Shown here in pieces: positions 45,451-57,041 of a DNA stretch of 64,000 nucleotides. Position 1 is the first letter of the stretch. Each line of letters begins with the position of its first letter. The DNA comes from Woeseiaceae bacterium (GTDB taxonomy: Bacteria > Pseudomonadota > Gammaproteobacteria > Steroidobacterales > Woeseiaceae). The notes under the pieces were generated by a model, which was given only the letters and a program-made list of their open reading frames with translations, was not told where the DNA came from and made no database searches. The stretch lies in assembly GCA_021773095.1 (NCBI GenBank), contig JAJFKR010000027.1, forward strand, positions 111,469-175,468, read 5' to 3'. Position numbers and translations under genes: made by a program.

Positions 45451-46452
45451 TTAACCTTGATCCAACAGCTCACGCAGATTGATCACGGCGGCATTCGCTC
45501 TGGCCAGGTAATTGGCCATGACCAGGGAATGATTCGCGAACAGGCCATAACCACCGCCGTTCAGAATCATGGGTGAAGACAGTCCCGCCAGGCTTGCCTC
45601 AAGCTCGCGAATGATCTGGCGGACGCTCGCCTCGGCATTTTTGTCAGCCAGTATGCGAGCAAAATCGAATTCTGCTGCGCGGAAAAAATGTACTAAAGCC
45701 CAGGCCGAGCCGCGGGCCTCGAAGAAAATGTTATCAACCTGAAACCACCCCGTACGGACGTTAACGACGTCCGGTTGCGCACCGGCCGCCTCAGCCGACG
45801 GATCACCGGCAAGATCATCATTAATTCGACTTGTCACAACGCTGTTGCCGAGTCTGCGCGTCAGGCTGCCGAGCCGTTTCTCGACCTGTGAGAGCCACTC
45901 CCGGAGGTTGTCAGCGCGTGCGTAAAACTGCGTTTCCGGATCGCCGTTGAGTAGACGCCGCCGGTAGTCAATGAAGGACTCAAGGCCATCTCTGTACTCG
46001 GACTCGGTTGTCGGGAATACCCACGAATTATTGTCGAAGAAGAATTTGGGGGCGCCGATGGCAATATCATCATCTTCTTTGGATTGCGATTGGCTACGAG
46101 TGTAGTCGTCCCGCATCACACGTCCCAGATCCCTGACCTGAGTCAATACACCGAGTTCCCAGCTGGGAATGTTGTCGAGAAATACACTGGGTGGCATCTT
46201 GTCATTGGTCAGATATCCACCTTGTTTGTCGAGCAGGGTCTCGGCCACCCGAATAAATGTGTCTGTTGTGGACACTCCGAGGATGGCCGACTCGGAGTCG
46301 GCAGAGCGATTAACCCAGAAAATGTCCGGCTCCCGGGAAAAATAGATGCCGAGTATCGTCATCACGAGCAGAACGGCGCCGACCGTCCACATAACGACCC
46401 TGGTCCATTTTCTCGTTGCCAAAATATTTTTTGCTGAGCGTTCTTTCACCAA
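45451..46452 (-). CDS. DUF2333 family protein
   Basis: 333 residues. One membrane segment (VVMWTVGAVLLVMTILGIYF, about 18-38), then a mainly helical periplasmic domain with KMPPSVFLDNIPSWELGVLTQVRDLGRVMRDDYTRSQSQS and FFFDNNSWVFPTTESEYR, which is the DUF2333 signature. Function unknown. Its start is 23 bp from the end of acnA on the same strand, so the two may share a transcript. Confidence 0.85.
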   Translation of the reverse strand: MVKERSAKNILATRKWTRVVMWTVGAVLLVMTILGIYFSREPDIFWVNRSADSESAILGVSTTDTFIRVAETLLDKQGGYLTNDKMPPSVFLDNIPSWELGVLTQVRDLGRVMRDDYTRSQSQSKEDDDIAIGAPKFFFDNNSWVFPTTESEYRDGLESFIDYRRRLLNGDPETQFYARADNLREWLSQVEKRLGSLTRRLGNSVVTSRINDDLAGDPSAEAAGAQPDVVNVRTGWFQVDNIFFEARGSAWALVHFFRAAEFDFARILADKNAEASVRQIIRELEASLAGLSSPMILNGGGYGLFANHSLVMANYLARANAAVINLRELLDQG

Positions 46453-46475
46453 CTACTCCGTATCCGCTCCAATCG

Positions 46476-49139
46476 TTACGCGGCAAGTTGACGCAAGACG
46501 TAGTGCAGGATGCCGCCGTTCTCGTAGTAATCCCGTTCTTTCGGCGTGTCGATACGAACTTGCGCTCTGAAAGTGACAGCGTCGCCGGACTCCGGTGTCG
46601 CAGTAACGGTGACGGTTTTGGCATCAGCATCAGTCTGACCCTTGATGCTAAATGTTTCCTTACCGGTCAATCCAAGCGACCCGGCATCCTGACCGTCAAA
46701 AAACTGCAATGGCAGAACACCCATGCCAATCAGATTCGAGCGATGAATACGCTCGAAGCTCCTGGCAATAACCGCTCTTACGCCAAGCAGTACGGTGCCT
46801 TTGGCTGCCCAGTCACGCGATGACCCTGTACCGTACTCACTTCCGGCTATGACGACCAGAGGCGTGCCTTCTTCTCGATATTTAACGGAGGCGTCGAATA
46901 TCGACATCTGTTCGCCGCTCGGTTGATGGCAGGTCCAGCCACCTTCGGTGCCCGGGGCCAGTAAATTTCGCAGGCGGATATTCGCAAACGTGCCGCGCAT
47001 CATGACTTCGTGATTGCCGCGACGGGACCCGTAGGAATTGAAGTCGCTCGGCTGAACACCCTGTCCCTCAAGATAGGCCGCAGCCGGACTGTCCGCCGCG
47101 ATGCCACCGGCAGGTGAAATGTGATCGGTCGTGACCGAGTCGCCCAGCAACGCCAGTGCGCGAGCGCCCTCAATGTTACTGACTGGTGACGTTTCTTTGG
47201 ACATACCTTCAAAGTAAGGCGGGTTCTTGACGTAGGTCGAATCCATATCCCAGGTGTATATTTCGCCTTCGGGTGAATCGATGTTCTTCCAGTTGGCATC
47301 ACCTTCAAACACGCTGCCGTAGCTGGACAGGAACATACTCGAATCAATGTTGTTCGCGACTGCATCCTGAACTTCCGCCTGTGACGGCCAGATGTCCTTC
47401 ATATAAACAGGATTGCCGTCCTGATCATTGCCAAGCGAATCGTTAAACAGATCAACGTCCATATTGCCGGCGATCGCATAGGCGACAACCAGTGGTGGCG
47501 ACGCGAGGAAATTGTGCTGCACCAGTGCGTGGATGCGACCTTCAAAGTTGCGATTTCCTGACAACACACTCGTGCCAACAATATCGTTGTCGTGAACAGC
47601 GGCGGCGATTTCAGGCTTGAGTGGCCCGGAGTTGCCGATGCACGTCGTGCACCCGTAACCGACGGTGTAAAAGCCGACAGCATCGAGATCGTCGATAAGA
47701 CCGGACTTTTGGAGATAGTCAGTAACAACGCGGGAGCCTGGGGCGAGGCTGGTCTTTACCCAGGGCTTTGCTTTGAGGCCTTTCGCAGCCGCTTTTTTGG
47801 CGACCAGACCCGCGGCCAGCATGACGGCCGGGTTCGAGGTGTTGGTGCAACTCGTGATTGCGGCAATCAGGATTGCGCCATCACGTATTTCCGCGTCTTT
47901 TCCGTCGATGTTTGCGATACCGCTACCGCCTTCGGCCCGGTTCGCGATCGTCGATTCGAGAATGCCGGCGTAAGACTCGGCGGCGGCGCTCAGAGCGATT
48001 CGATCCTGCGGCCGTTTGGGTCCGGCGATGCTTGGCTCAACCTCACCGATATCGAGTTCAAGCGTGTCGCTGTACAGGGCGTCGGGATCGCCATCGTGCC
48101 GCCACATCCCCTGCTCTTTGGCATAGGCCTCGATCAATGCACATTGCTCTTTGTCGCGACCTGATAATTCCAGGTAACGAATCGTCTCGCCATCAATCGG
48201 GAAAATTCCGCAGGTGGAACCGAACTCCGGCGCCATGTTGCCGAGTGTCGCACGATCGGCCAGCGGCATATGGGCCAGGCCATCGCCGAAGAATTCGACA
48301 AACTTGCCAACAACGCCTTTTTCGCGAAGCATCTCTGTCACGGTGAGTACCAGATCGGTTGCTGTCGTACCTTCCTTCAGTTTGCCGGTCAGCTTGAAGC
48401 CAATAACGTTTGGAATCAGCATGGTGATGGGCTGTCCCAGCATCGCAGCTTCAGCCTCGATACCACCGACGCCCCAACCAAGAATTCCAAGACCGTTGAT
48501 CATTGTTGTATGAGAGTCAGTGCCGACAACTGTGTCCGGGTAGGCTGATCGGGTGCCATTCTTGTCGGCATCGAATACGACGCGGCTCAGGTATTCAAGG
48601 TTGACCTGATGCACGATACCGGTATTCGGTGGAACGACGCGAAAATTCTCAAAGGCAGACTGACCCCAGCGCAGGAACGAATAGCGTTCCTTATTGCGTT
48701 GGAATTCGATCTTATTGTTGAGATCAAGCGCGTTGGCAGCGCCGTAGTTATCAACCTGCACCGAGTGGTCGATAACGAGTTCGGCGGGCGATAGTGGGTT
48801 GATGTCAGAGGCGGAGCCACCGAGTTTGACGACAGCGTCACGCATGGCCGCGAGATCAACAACGGCTGGCACACCGGTGAAGTCCTGCAAAATCACTCGT
48901 GCCGGGGTGAACGAGATCTCGGTGCTCGGAGCCGCTTTCGGGTCCCAGTTGGCCAGGGCCAGAATATCTTCGCGGGTTACATCGCGTCCATCTTCATGCC
49001 GAAGTAGGTTCTCCAGCAGGATTTTGAGGGAATAGGGAAGGCGATCTACGTGGCCTTCCTTCACAGCGTCGAGGCGATAGATCTCAAATTTATTGCCATC
49101 GACTTCAAGCGCCGAGCGTGCGCCAAAGCTGTCCGTCAT
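46476..49139 (-). CDS. acnA: Aconitate hydratase A
   Basis: 887 residues, the IRP/AcnA type. The 4Fe-4S ligands are in [15 protein letters not shown] and [42 protein letters not shown] and the swivel-domain [21 protein letters not shown] and [16 protein letters not shown] are diagnostic. It interconverts citrate and isocitrate. A TATAAT lies 56 bp upstream and a GC-rich hairpin is in the leader. DUF2333 follows. Confidence 0.97.
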   Translation of the reverse strand: MTDSFGARSALEVDGNKFEIYRLDAVKEGHVDRLPYSLKILLENLLRHEDGRDVTREDILALANWDPKAAPSTEISFTPARVILQDFTGVPAVVDLAAMRDAVVKLGGSASDINPLSPAELVIDHSVQVDNYGAANALDLNNKIEFQRNKERYSFLRWGQSAFENFRVVPPNTGIVHQVNLEYLSRVVFDADKNGTRSAYPDTVVGTDSHTTMINGLGILGWGVGGIEAEAAMLGQPITMLIPNVIGFKLTGKLKEGTTATDLVLTVTEMLREKGVVGKFVEFFGDGLAHMPLADRATLGNMAPEFGSTCGIFPIDGETIRYLELSGRDKEQCALIEAYAKEQGMWRHDGDPDALYSDTLELDIGEVEPSIAGPKRPQDRIALSAAAESYAGILESTIANRAEGGSGIANIDGKDAEIRDGAILIAAITSCTNTSNPAVMLAAGLVAKKAAAKGLKAKPWVKTSLAPGSRVVTDYLQKSGLIDDLDAVGFYTVGYGCTTCIGNSGPLKPEIAAAVHDNDIVGTSVLSGNRNFEGRIHALVQHNFLASPPLVVAYAIAGNMDVDLFNDSLGNDQDGNPVYMKDIWPSQAEVQDAVANNIDSSMFLSSYGSVFEGDANWKNIDSPEGEIYTWDMDSTYVKNPPYFEGMSKETSPVSNIEGARALALLGDSVTTDHISPAGGIAADSPAAAYLEGQGVQPSDFNSYGSRRGNHEVMMRGTFANIRLRNLLAPGTEGGWTCHQPSGEQMSIFDASVKYREEGTPLVVIAGSEYGTGSSRDWAAKGTVLLGVRAVIARSFERIHRSNLIGMGVLPLQFFDGQDAGSLGLTGKETFSIKGQTDADAKTVTVTATPESGDAVTFRAQVRIDTPKERDYYENGGILHYVLRQLAA

Positions 49140-49169
49140 GTTTACTCTCCGGGATTCGGGTTACTTACA

Positions 49170-49185
49170 GCGGCCAGACGGCCGC
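49170..49185 (-). other. GC hairpin in the acnA leader
   Basis: GCGGCC (49170-49175) and GGCCGC (49180-49185) form a perfect six-base stem with an AGAC-type loop, 31 bases before the acnA ATG. It lies between the candidate -10 and the gene, so it would be in the mRNA leader. Confidence 0.4.
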
Positions 49186-49194
49186 GGGGGGCGC

Positions 49195-49200
49195 ATTATA
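49195..49200 (-). promoter_or_regulatory. Candidate -10 box of acnA
   Basis: A perfect TATAAT on the minus strand, 56 bp upstream of the acnA ATG; no good -35 is visible at 16-18 bp, where the sequence runs into the end of mnmA. Confidence 0.4.
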
Positions 49201-49221
49201 GCGAATGGGTTGGGCGTCTGC

Positions 49222-50328
49222 TTACCCTATTTCATGTATGACAGAGCCGCCCAGGCATTGATTTTCGTTGTAGAAAACAACGAATTGACCCGGTGCAACG
49301 GCTTTCTGCCGTGCATCGAAACGAACCTCGATCCTGTCGCCATCCAGAGCCTCTACGACGCAGGGTTGATCGCCCTGCCGATATCGGACTTTGGCATGGC
49401 AGCGGAGCCCTTTGGCAAAACCGGCTGGTGCGGCACCGATCCAGCTGGTGTCCGTAGCAACGAGCCAGTCGCTAAACAGCAAATCGTGCTCGCCCTGGGC
49501 GACGATCAGGGTATTACTGTCCAGATCCTTGCCGACAACATACCAGGGTTCTTCACCGCGATCGTTGCGGCCACCGATGCCGAGACCTTGCCGTTGGCCC
49601 AACGTGTAATACATCAGTCCCTGATGTTCGCCTAAAATCTCGCCGCCGGGCGTACACATGCGCCCTGGATTGGCCGGCAGGTAGGTAGCGAGGAATTCCC
49701 GAAACGGCCGCTCGCCGATGAAGCAGATTCCCGTGCTGTCCTTCTTGTCGTGCACAGTAAGACCCGCATCGCGTGCCATGTTTCGCACTTCGGATTTCTG
49801 GATATCGCCCAGCGGGAATACAGTTTCAGCCAGTGCTTCGGCACTGACGGCATGCAGAAAATAGCTTTGATCTTTGCCGGGATCCGCACCCTTGAATAAC
49901 GCACCGTGGCCGTCGACGATACCGGACCGAGCGTAGTGCCCTGTGGCAAGCAGATCGCCGCCGAGTCGTTTGGCATAGTCCCGGAATACGCCGAATTTGA
50001 TTTCGCGATTGCACAGCACATCCGGATTCGGTGTTCGGCCCATTTTGTATTCATCGAGAAAATACTTGAACACCTGGTCCCGATACTGCTTCGAGAAATT
50101 GACGTGGTGCAGGGGAATCCTCAGTTGTTCACAGATATTTCGTGAATCCTGTAAGTCGTCGGCGGCGGTGCAATAGCCGTCCTCGTCTTCCCAATTGGTC
50201 ATGTGCAGCGCGTGAACATCGGCACCTGCATTCTGCAGCAGGATCGCGGCTACAGCGGAGTCGACGCCTCCGGAAAGACCGAGGATGACCCGTTTTTTTG
50301 ATACCTGATTTTCGAGGAGCCTCGCCAT
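49222..50328 (-). CDS. mnmA: tRNA-specific 2-thiouridylase
   Basis: 368 residues. P-loop SGGVDS is at 19-24. Catalytic cysteines sit in PNPDVLCNREIKF and STGICFIGERPFREFL, the pair that carries and attacks the persulfide. It thiolates U34 of tRNA-Lys, tRNA-Glu and tRNA-Gln at the wobble base, so the tRNA-Lys(TTT) at 31.5 kb should be a substrate. The C-terminal region (KVRYRQGDQPCVVEA, APGQFVVFYNENQCLGGSVI) is typical. Confidence 0.97.
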   Translation of the reverse strand: MARLLENQVSKKRVILGLSGGVDSAVAAILLQNAGADVHALHMTNWEDEDGYCTAADDLQDSRNICEQLRIPLHHVNFSKQYRDQVFKYFLDEYKMGRTPNPDVLCNREIKFGVFRDYAKRLGGDLLATGHYARSGIVDGHGALFKGADPGKDQSYFLHAVSAEALAETVFPLGDIQKSEVRNMARDAGLTVHDKKDSTGICFIGERPFREFLATYLPANPGRMCTPGGEILGEHQGLMYYTLGQRQGLGIGGRNDRGEEPWYVVGKDLDSNTLIVAQGEHDLLFSDWLVATDTSWIGAAPAGFAKGLRCHAKVRYRQGDQPCVVEALDGDRIEVRFDARQKAVAPGQFVVFYNENQCLGGSVIHEIG

Positions 50329-50407
50329 AGGCGGCGCAGTGTATCATTCCCAATCAGATGGTCGGTCTGATAGTTGCGGCGGTTTTCCGCACGAAGTGGG
50401 CGTTAGA

Positions 50408-50899
50408 TCAAACCAGATTTGCTGTGGCGAGAACTTTGTGGACGTTGTGCTGTAGTGGCAACATGCCATTGAGGAGCGCGTCGGACTGACGCTTACCCGA
50501 AACGAAATCCTGAACGCAACGAAGGACGGCCGGCGAGCGCAATACCGCCTGGCGTGATTCAAGTTGCGCTAATGTAGCCCAGCGACGCGCGACAATGCCA
50601 TCATCGAGTGGCTGGTCTTCGTCGCAGGACAGAAAACCGGCAGCATACACGATACGTAGAAATTGTTGCCTTGTTTGTGGGTGGATCCAGAGGTAAACAC
50701 CGATAAGATCACTGCACTCCACTACGCAACCGGTTTCTTCCAGTGTTTCACGAACCACAGTTTGTTCCGGGGATTCGCCGGCTTCAATATGTCCACCAGG
50801 CTGGCTCAGGACTTTGCGTCCCATGGACATTTCTTCTACGAGCAAAAATCTGTCATCGAGCTCAACGACAGCCGCGACTGTCAGGTCGGTTGGATACAT
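50408..50899 (-). CDS. NUDIX hydrolase
   Basis: 163 residues. The Nudix box GGHIEAGESPEQTVVRETLEETG is complete, with E-E at the metal-binding positions. The overall layout (VAAVVELDDRFLLVEEMS and the following LIGVYLWIHPQTRQQFLRIVYAA) resembles NudJ, a phosphatase for HMP-PP and nucleoside di/triphosphates. It is 79 bp downstream of the mnmA side on the opposite end and 36 bp after the DUF7931 gene on the same strand; NudJ-MnmA neighbourhood is common. Confidence 0.9.
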   Translation of the reverse strand: MYPTDLTVAAVVELDDRFLLVEEMSMGRKVLSQPGGHIEAGESPEQTVVRETLEETGCVVECSDLIGVYLWIHPQTRQQFLRIVYAAGFLSCDEDQPLDDGIVARRWATLAQLESRQAVLRSPAVLRCVQDFVSGKRQSDALLNGMLPLQHNVHKVLATANLV

Positions 50900-50935
50900 C
50901 CGTGTTCCTTTTGTCGCGCTTCAGGTGCGCTCGCG

Positions 50936-51433
50936 CTAGATGCCGAGTTGGCGAAATTCCATTTCCACTTCGCTGGCTAACCAGATCTCGTCGAACATTT
51001 TTCCGTACAGCTTGGCGACCGCGGGTTCATAGGTATCAGCGATGCCTTCCCAGCGGTCCGCCTGCAGTCGATAGACGAGAGATGATTCATCCCCGATACA
51101 AAATGCCTCGGCATGCGTTCGCAAGTCTTCTCGAACGTGTCGAAACTCGATGTAAGTATTCAAGCGCCGTCCAAGGTGGACGAAGTTGTTGCCGTTCTTC
51201 ACAGCCCTTGACGGGTTGGCGATGAGCACGCGAATGCGAGCATAAGCCTGCGACAGGACCATGCGTTTAATAACCTCGAGGAATTCCGCATTGTCGTAAA
51301 TGCCGGGCTCAAGATCGTGTGTGAAAATCGAAACCTTGCGCGACGCTTCGCTAACGACTTCCAAAGCCGCCTGTTTCATTTCATCCCGAGTCGAGATGAC
51401 CCAGCGTTTGCCTTTTTCGCGTGCCTGTTCCAT
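50936..51433 (-). CDS. DUF7931-type protein, function unknown
   Basis: 165 residues from ATG 51433; the open frame continues upstream but without coding-like sequence. Residues about 30-160 have SIFTHDLEPGIYDNAEFLEVIKR, RVLIANPSRAVKNGN, LGRRLNTYIEFRHV and a C-terminal RWEGIADTYEPAVAKLYGKMFDEIW, a pattern I connect with DUF7931, which has a phospholipase-D-like flavour but no HKD motif. It is often next to or fused with acetyltransferases. The 156 bp between it and the ribosomal oxygenase gene show no convincing gene. Confidence 0.7.
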   Translation of the reverse strand: MEQAREKGKRWVISTRDEMKQAALEVVSEASRKVSIFTHDLEPGIYDNAEFLEVIKRMVLSQAYARIRVLIANPSRAVKNGNNFVHLGRRLNTYIEFRHVREDLRTHAEAFCIGDESSLVYRLQADRWEGIADTYEPAVAKLYGKMFDEIWLASEVEMEFRQLGI

Positions 51434-51589
51434 AGGGGGCCATAGTACCGGGCTGCAGGCACGTCCAGTGCCAACTGCGTCACGTTTTGGCGCAGACTCT
51501 TGCGATAACAATCATTCGCATCCCGCGCCCTCACTAGGTTTTGCGGAGGTTGCGACATTAGTCCCGATCGATTTCCACTTCACATATGG

Positions 51590-52723
51590 TCAGGAATTCT
51601 CAGCTATCTCAAAAGCACCTTGCTGCAGCATCCAATTGAGCATATTGCTCTGCTCAGCACTTTCGCCTGACCGCAAGCACAGCGACCGGTCGCTGCAGAT
51701 TACGTTTAGTAGAGCCGATTCACTTCCAGCCAGATCCATGCTCTTGCCATTGACGTACAGCCGACGGTCATCAAATGCGATTTGGGCCATGCCATGCACG
51801 TGAATTCGACCGCCATTTCGCAAAATGCCGAGCATCTTTTTGCTTTCGTCGGCGGTGGTACTGTCGGGTATCAGCCAGCCTTTGTTCTGCGTAGCGAAAC
51901 AACCGAGAGCATCGGCGATCGAGTCGTTTTGCAGATCCTCAGACCCTAACATTCGGGTTGCTCGTTGGGCCGCAACGCTTGATATGTAACCCGGCCTTGC
52001 TTCACTGACCTCCAGATCCGGGTCCCGGTAGAATTCCTGTCGACTCGGAGTCTTGTGGTTCAGCATGACCGCAATATCGCTGGCCTGTGGTGCGCGCATC
52101 CCGATGGAATAGGTCATACAGGCACGCCGGGCCGTTCCCCAGTGTGCCACTCCCGGAGGCAGATACAGGATATCACCGCCCGAGCTGTCCAGATCGCGGT
52201 CACCTGCAAATTCCGAGAGTAACGCAAGCTCATCACTGGCCTGGTGGTCCCCGGCAACGGCAGCGCTGGTATATCGCCAATTACGAATACCGATTCCCTG
52301 ACACAGGAAGACATCGTAATTATCCTTGTGCGGACCAACGCCGCCACCAGGCGCTGCAAAACTCACCATGAGGTCATCTATGCGCCAATCCGGGATAAAC
52401 GGCACGTGCTGAAACAGGGCGCGCATTGCCGGCAGATGTTTTTCGACATCGTGAACCAGTAATGTCCAGTCGCGCGCCGGAAGACCACCGAGGTACTCCG
52501 GATCAAAAGGCCCGCTTTCCGCACGATATCGGCTGTTATTATTGTTGTGCTCGACAAATACCAATCGTGACTCGACATCCTCTAATGTCGCGAGCCAGGC
52601 GAGTTCATTTCGCGATATCGATGGTTGTACACGTTCTAAGGCTGCCCGCATGAACAACGGCTGCTTTTGCCAGTATTTGTCGAGGAACGCCTGGCCCGTC
52701 AGTTTTCCCGGCAGCTTCATCAT
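51590..52723 (-). CDS. roxA: Ribosomal protein uL16 arginine hydroxylase (YcfD/RoxA type)
   Basis: 377 residues, a JmjC-type 2-oxoglutarate/Fe(II) oxygenase. Iron ligands His132 and Asp134 are in GPHKDNYDVFLC and His194 in LPPGVAHWG, at nearly the same spacing as in E. coli YcfD (125/127/187). The C-terminal winged-helix part includes SCFATQNKGWLIP-like sequence. It hydroxylates an arginine of ribosomal protein uL16. It ends 13 bp after purB on the same strand. Confidence 0.93.
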   Translation of the reverse strand: MMKLPGKLTGQAFLDKYWQKQPLFMRAALERVQPSISRNELAWLATLEDVESRLVFVEHNNNNSRYRAESGPFDPEYLGGLPARDWTLLVHDVEKHLPAMRALFQHVPFIPDWRIDDLMVSFAAPGGGVGPHKDNYDVFLCQGIGIRNWRYTSAAVAGDHQASDELALLSEFAGDRDLDSSGGDILYLPPGVAHWGTARRACMTYSIGMRAPQASDIAVMLNHKTPSRQEFYRDPDLEVSEARPGYISSVAAQRATRMLGSEDLQNDSIADALGCFATQNKGWLIPDSTTADESKKMLGILRNGGRIHVHGMAQIAFDDRRLYVNGKSMDLAGSESALLNVICSDRSLCLRSGESAEQSNMLNWMLQQGAFEIAENS

Positions 52724-52735
52724 CCGGTCTGCGAC

Positions 52736-54115
<1,380 letters not shown>

Positions 54116-54234
54116 TTATAGGTTACCGACTTTCAAGTGTGAAAAACCAGTGTAGACTTGCGCGCGCAAAGCGCGAATCATACACGAACTACATCCACCA
54201 GACGGCAGATTCGCCGTACGGAGCGAGACAGCCA

Positions 54235-55623
54235 ATGAGCGACAAAGCATTCCGCATCGAGAAGGACAGCATGGGTGAACTTGAGGTCCCGGAAGATGCC
54301 ATTTGGGGCGCGCAGACGCAGCGCGCAGTTGATAATTTCCCGCTGTCGGGACTGCCGATGCCGCGTTCGTTTATTGCAGCGCTGGGATTGGTGAAATGGG
54401 CCGCGGCAGGGGCGAATTCGGAATTAGGCCTGCTGAAAAGCGACGTTGCCGTGGCGATCCAGCAAGCTGCCCTGTCCGTGTCTGAGGGCGATTACGACGA
54501 ACATTTTCCGATCGACGTGTTTCAGACGGGCTCGGGCACCAGCTCCAATATGAATGCCAATGAAGTGATCTCACATCTGGCGACCGCAGGACTCGGGGCC
54601 GACGTGCACCCCAACGATCACGTGAATATGTGCCAGAGCAGCAACGATGTGATTCCGACCTGTGTACACGTCAGTGCTGCGATGTCGATTCAGCACAAAC
54701 TGTTGCCGGCCCTCGAACATTTGTCCAAAACGCTGGAAGCGAAGGCGGACGAAACCCGGGATATTGTGAAAACAGGGCGGACACACCTGATGGACGCAAT
54801 GCCCGTTACGCTGGGACAGGAACTCGATGGCTGGCGATTCCAGGTGGATCATGCGGCCGAGCGCCTTACTGACACCATGAAGCGCCTCGTGCAGCTGGCG
54901 CAAGGCGGGACTGCAGTCGGTACCGGAATCAATGCACACCCGCGGTTTGGCGAAAAAGTTGCCGTGTTACTCGGAGAGCAGACGGGCATTGAATTCACTT
55001 CGGCAGAGTCGAAGTTTGAAGGGCTCAGCAGCCAGGATGCGGCCGTCGAGACATCCGGCCAGTTACGCGTACTGGCTGTCAGTCTGACAAAAATGTCAAA
55101 TGATCTGCGCTGGATGAACTCGGGGCCATTGGCCGGCATCGGTGAGATCGCATTGCCGGCACTGCAACCCGGATCCAGCATTATGCCGGGCAAAGTCAAT
55201 CCGGTGATTCCCGAGGCCGTGGCGATGGTTTGCGCGCAGGTTGTCGGTAATGACGCGACGATTGCAATGGGCGGGCAGGCCGGAAATTTTCAACTTAATG
55301 TCATGCTCCCTGTGGTCGCTTATAACCTGCTGCAGAGTATCGAGCTTCTGGCGAACGCCAGCACCTGTCTTGCGGACAAGGCAATCGCTGGTTTTACCGT
55401 GAATACCGATAACATTAGCCGCGCACTGGACCGCAATCCGATTCTGGTAACCGCTTTGAACCCGGTCATCGGCTATGAGAAGGGTGCGGCGGTAGCGAAA
55501 GCGGCCTATAAAGAAGGTCGCCCCGTCAAAGATGTCGCGCGCGAAATGACCGACCTCACTGACGAAGAACTGGACCGTCTGCTGGATCCAGCCGGGCTCA
55601 CCGAGGGCGGAATCAAACATTAA
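54235..55623 (+). CDS. fumC: Class II fumarate hydratase
   Basis: 462 residues from ATG 54235; the frame opens upstream at 54109 but that part is not family-like. GSSIMPGKVNPVIPEA is the fumarase/aspartase signature, GSGTSSNMNANEVI and TGRTHLMDAMPVTLGQEL hold the active-site Ser/His region. It hydrates fumarate to malate without an iron-sulfur cluster. Its stop lies in front of the NUDIX frame, which stays open back into the end of fumC. Confidence 0.96.
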   Translation: MSDKAFRIEKDSMGELEVPEDAIWGAQTQRAVDNFPLSGLPMPRSFIAALGLVKWAAAGANSELGLLKSDVAVAIQQAALSVSEGDYDEHFPIDVFQTGSGTSSNMNANEVISHLATAGLGADVHPNDHVNMCQSSNDVIPTCVHVSAAMSIQHKLLPALEHLSKTLEAKADETRDIVKTGRTHLMDAMPVTLGQELDGWRFQVDHAAERLTDTMKRLVQLAQGGTAVGTGINAHPRFGEKVAVLLGEQTGIEFTSAESKFEGLSSQDAAVETSGQLRVLAVSLTKMSNDLRWMNSGPLAGIGEIALPALQPGSSIMPGKVNPVIPEAVAMVCAQVVGNDATIAMGGQAGNFQLNVMLPVVAYNLLQSIELLANASTCLADKAIAGFTVNTDNISRALDRNPILVTALNPVIGYEKGAAVAKAAYKEGRPVKDVAREMTDLTDEELDRLLDPAGLTEGGIKH

Positions 55624-55702
55624 TAGCGACGTCATTCTCACGTCGGACTACATTCGACAATGCCTGGCAGATACCGAATTACCGTCCAATCCGACGGATA
55701 TT

Positions 55703-56257
55703 GTGATGCCGCCGGGAAGCTCGCGCTGGCCTGAGCCTATGCGGGAGCAGCTTTCGGGCACGCTCACAGCGGCAGGTGTGCTGGTGCCCATCATTGAACG
55801 CGGTGCCGGATTGTCGGTGCTTCTGACGCAGCGATCCGCCGAATTGAAACATCACGCGGGCCAGGTGAGTTTTCCGGGTGGCCGCATGGAAGAGGACGAC
55901 AGCGACGTCGAAGCGACAGCGCTAAGGGAGACCCGGGAAGAGGTTGGAATTGAAGCCCGCCATATATCTGTCCTGGGCTACCTCAGAACGATGCCAACGA
56001 TCACAGGCTATGCCGTCACACCCATCGTTGGATTTGTCTCTGCTGATGCCGAGCTTGTTATCGACTCCAAGGAGGTCGAATACACGTTTGAGGTACCCCT
56101 CTCGTTCCTGCTCGATCCCGCGAATGTGGTACGAACCCAATGGCAGATGAGTGACCGGAATGTGCCCATGATTGAGTTTCACTGGGAAGGCGAGCGTATC
56201 TGGGGAGCCACAGCATTCATGTTGATTGCATTAAGAAAAAAGCTATTAAAACAATAA
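55703..56257 (+). CDS. CoA pyrophosphatase-type NUDIX hydrolase
   Basis: 184 residues from GTG 55703 (ATG 55706 follows at once). The Nudix box reads GGRMEEDDSDVEATALRETREEVGI, preceded by LLTQRSAELKHHAGQVSFPGG, the UPF0035/NudL signature for coenzyme A diphosphatases. The same frame is open and coding-like upstream to an ATT at 55619, which has GAGGG eleven bases before it and would overlap the fumC stop, so the true N-terminus may be 28 residues longer. Four bases separate it from mazG. Confidence 0.9.
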   Translation: MMPPGSSRWPEPMREQLSGTLTAAGVLVPIIERGAGLSVLLTQRSAELKHHAGQVSFPGGRMEEDDSDVEATALRETREEVGIEARHISVLGYLRTMPTITGYAVTPIVGFVSADAELVIDSKEVEYTFEVPLSFLLDPANVVRTQWQMSDRNVPMIEFHWEGERIWGATAFMLIALRKKLLKQ

Positions 56258-56260
56258 TAT

Positions 56261-57040
56261 ATGTCATATATCGATAAATTACTTGAAATAATGAAAAGCC
56301 TCCGTGATGCAGAAAACGGGTGTCCCTGGGACGTCCGGCAGGATTTCACGAGCGTCGCCCCGTACACCATCGAGGAGGCCTATGAGGTCGCTGATGCGAT
56401 AGAACGCGAGAATATGGATGATCTGCGCGATGAGCTTGGCGACCTGCTTTTCCAGGTTGTTTTTCACGCGCAAATGGCCGAGGAGGCCGGCTTGTTTGCA
56501 TTTGAGGACGTCGCAGCGGGAATTTCCGACAAGATGGTGCGGCGCCATCCACACGTTTTTGGCAGCGAGGCTGAAAGGGCAGAGGGCAAGGTTGACGGGA
56601 GCTGGGAGCGGATTAAGGAAATCGAACGCTCGGAAACAGGCAATGACAGCGCCCTGGCAGGTGTTGCAAAGGCATTACCGGCCCTGAAACGTGCGGAAAA
56701 GCTCGGTAAACGTGCGAGCCGGGCCGGTTTCGACTGGCCTGACCGACGCGGGGTCCATGGGAAGATCCAGGAGGAACTTCTGGAGCTTGAAGAAGCCGTT
56801 GGCACACGCGATACGGCCAGTATGGAAGAAGAATTCGGGGACGTTTTGTTTGCCGTCGTCAATCTCGCCCGACATCTCGATATCGACCCGGAAAAGGCGC
56901 TCTCAGGCGCGAATTACAAGTTTGAGCGACGCTTTCGCGATATGGAGGGTGACATCGCCGAATCGGGCAAGCGCTTTAGAGACTTTAATCTTGAGAGCCT
57001 CGATAAGTACTGGCGTGCGGCCAAAAAACGCGTGGGATAG
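56261..57040 (+). CDS. mazG: Nucleoside triphosphate pyrophosphohydrolase MazG
   Basis: 259 residues with two MazG domains: CPWDVRQDFTSVAPYTIEEAYEVADAIE with ELGDLLFQVVFHAQMAE, and KIQEELLELEEAVG with EEEFGDVLFAVVNLARHL. The EExxE-12-D type metal sites are visible in both. It hydrolyses non-canonical NTPs and can lower (p)ppGpp effects. The leader before ATG 56261 is A/T-rich with little Shine-Dalgarno. Confidence 0.96.
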   Translation: MSYIDKLLEIMKSLRDAENGCPWDVRQDFTSVAPYTIEEAYEVADAIERENMDDLRDELGDLLFQVVFHAQMAEEAGLFAFEDVAAGISDKMVRRHPHVFGSEAERAEGKVDGSWERIKEIERSETGNDSALAGVAKALPALKRAEKLGKRASRAGFDWPDRRGVHGKIQEELLELEEAVGTRDTASMEEEFGDVLFAVVNLARHLDIDPEKALSGANYKFERRFRDMEGDIAESGKRFRDFNLESLDKYWRAAKKRVG

Positions 57041-57041
57041 C

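Noticed and set aside
51376..51558. Small minus-strand frame between the ribosomal oxygenase and DUF7931 genes
   Set aside because: No ribosome binding site, no recognisable sequence, and it overlaps the start of the DUF7931 gene.
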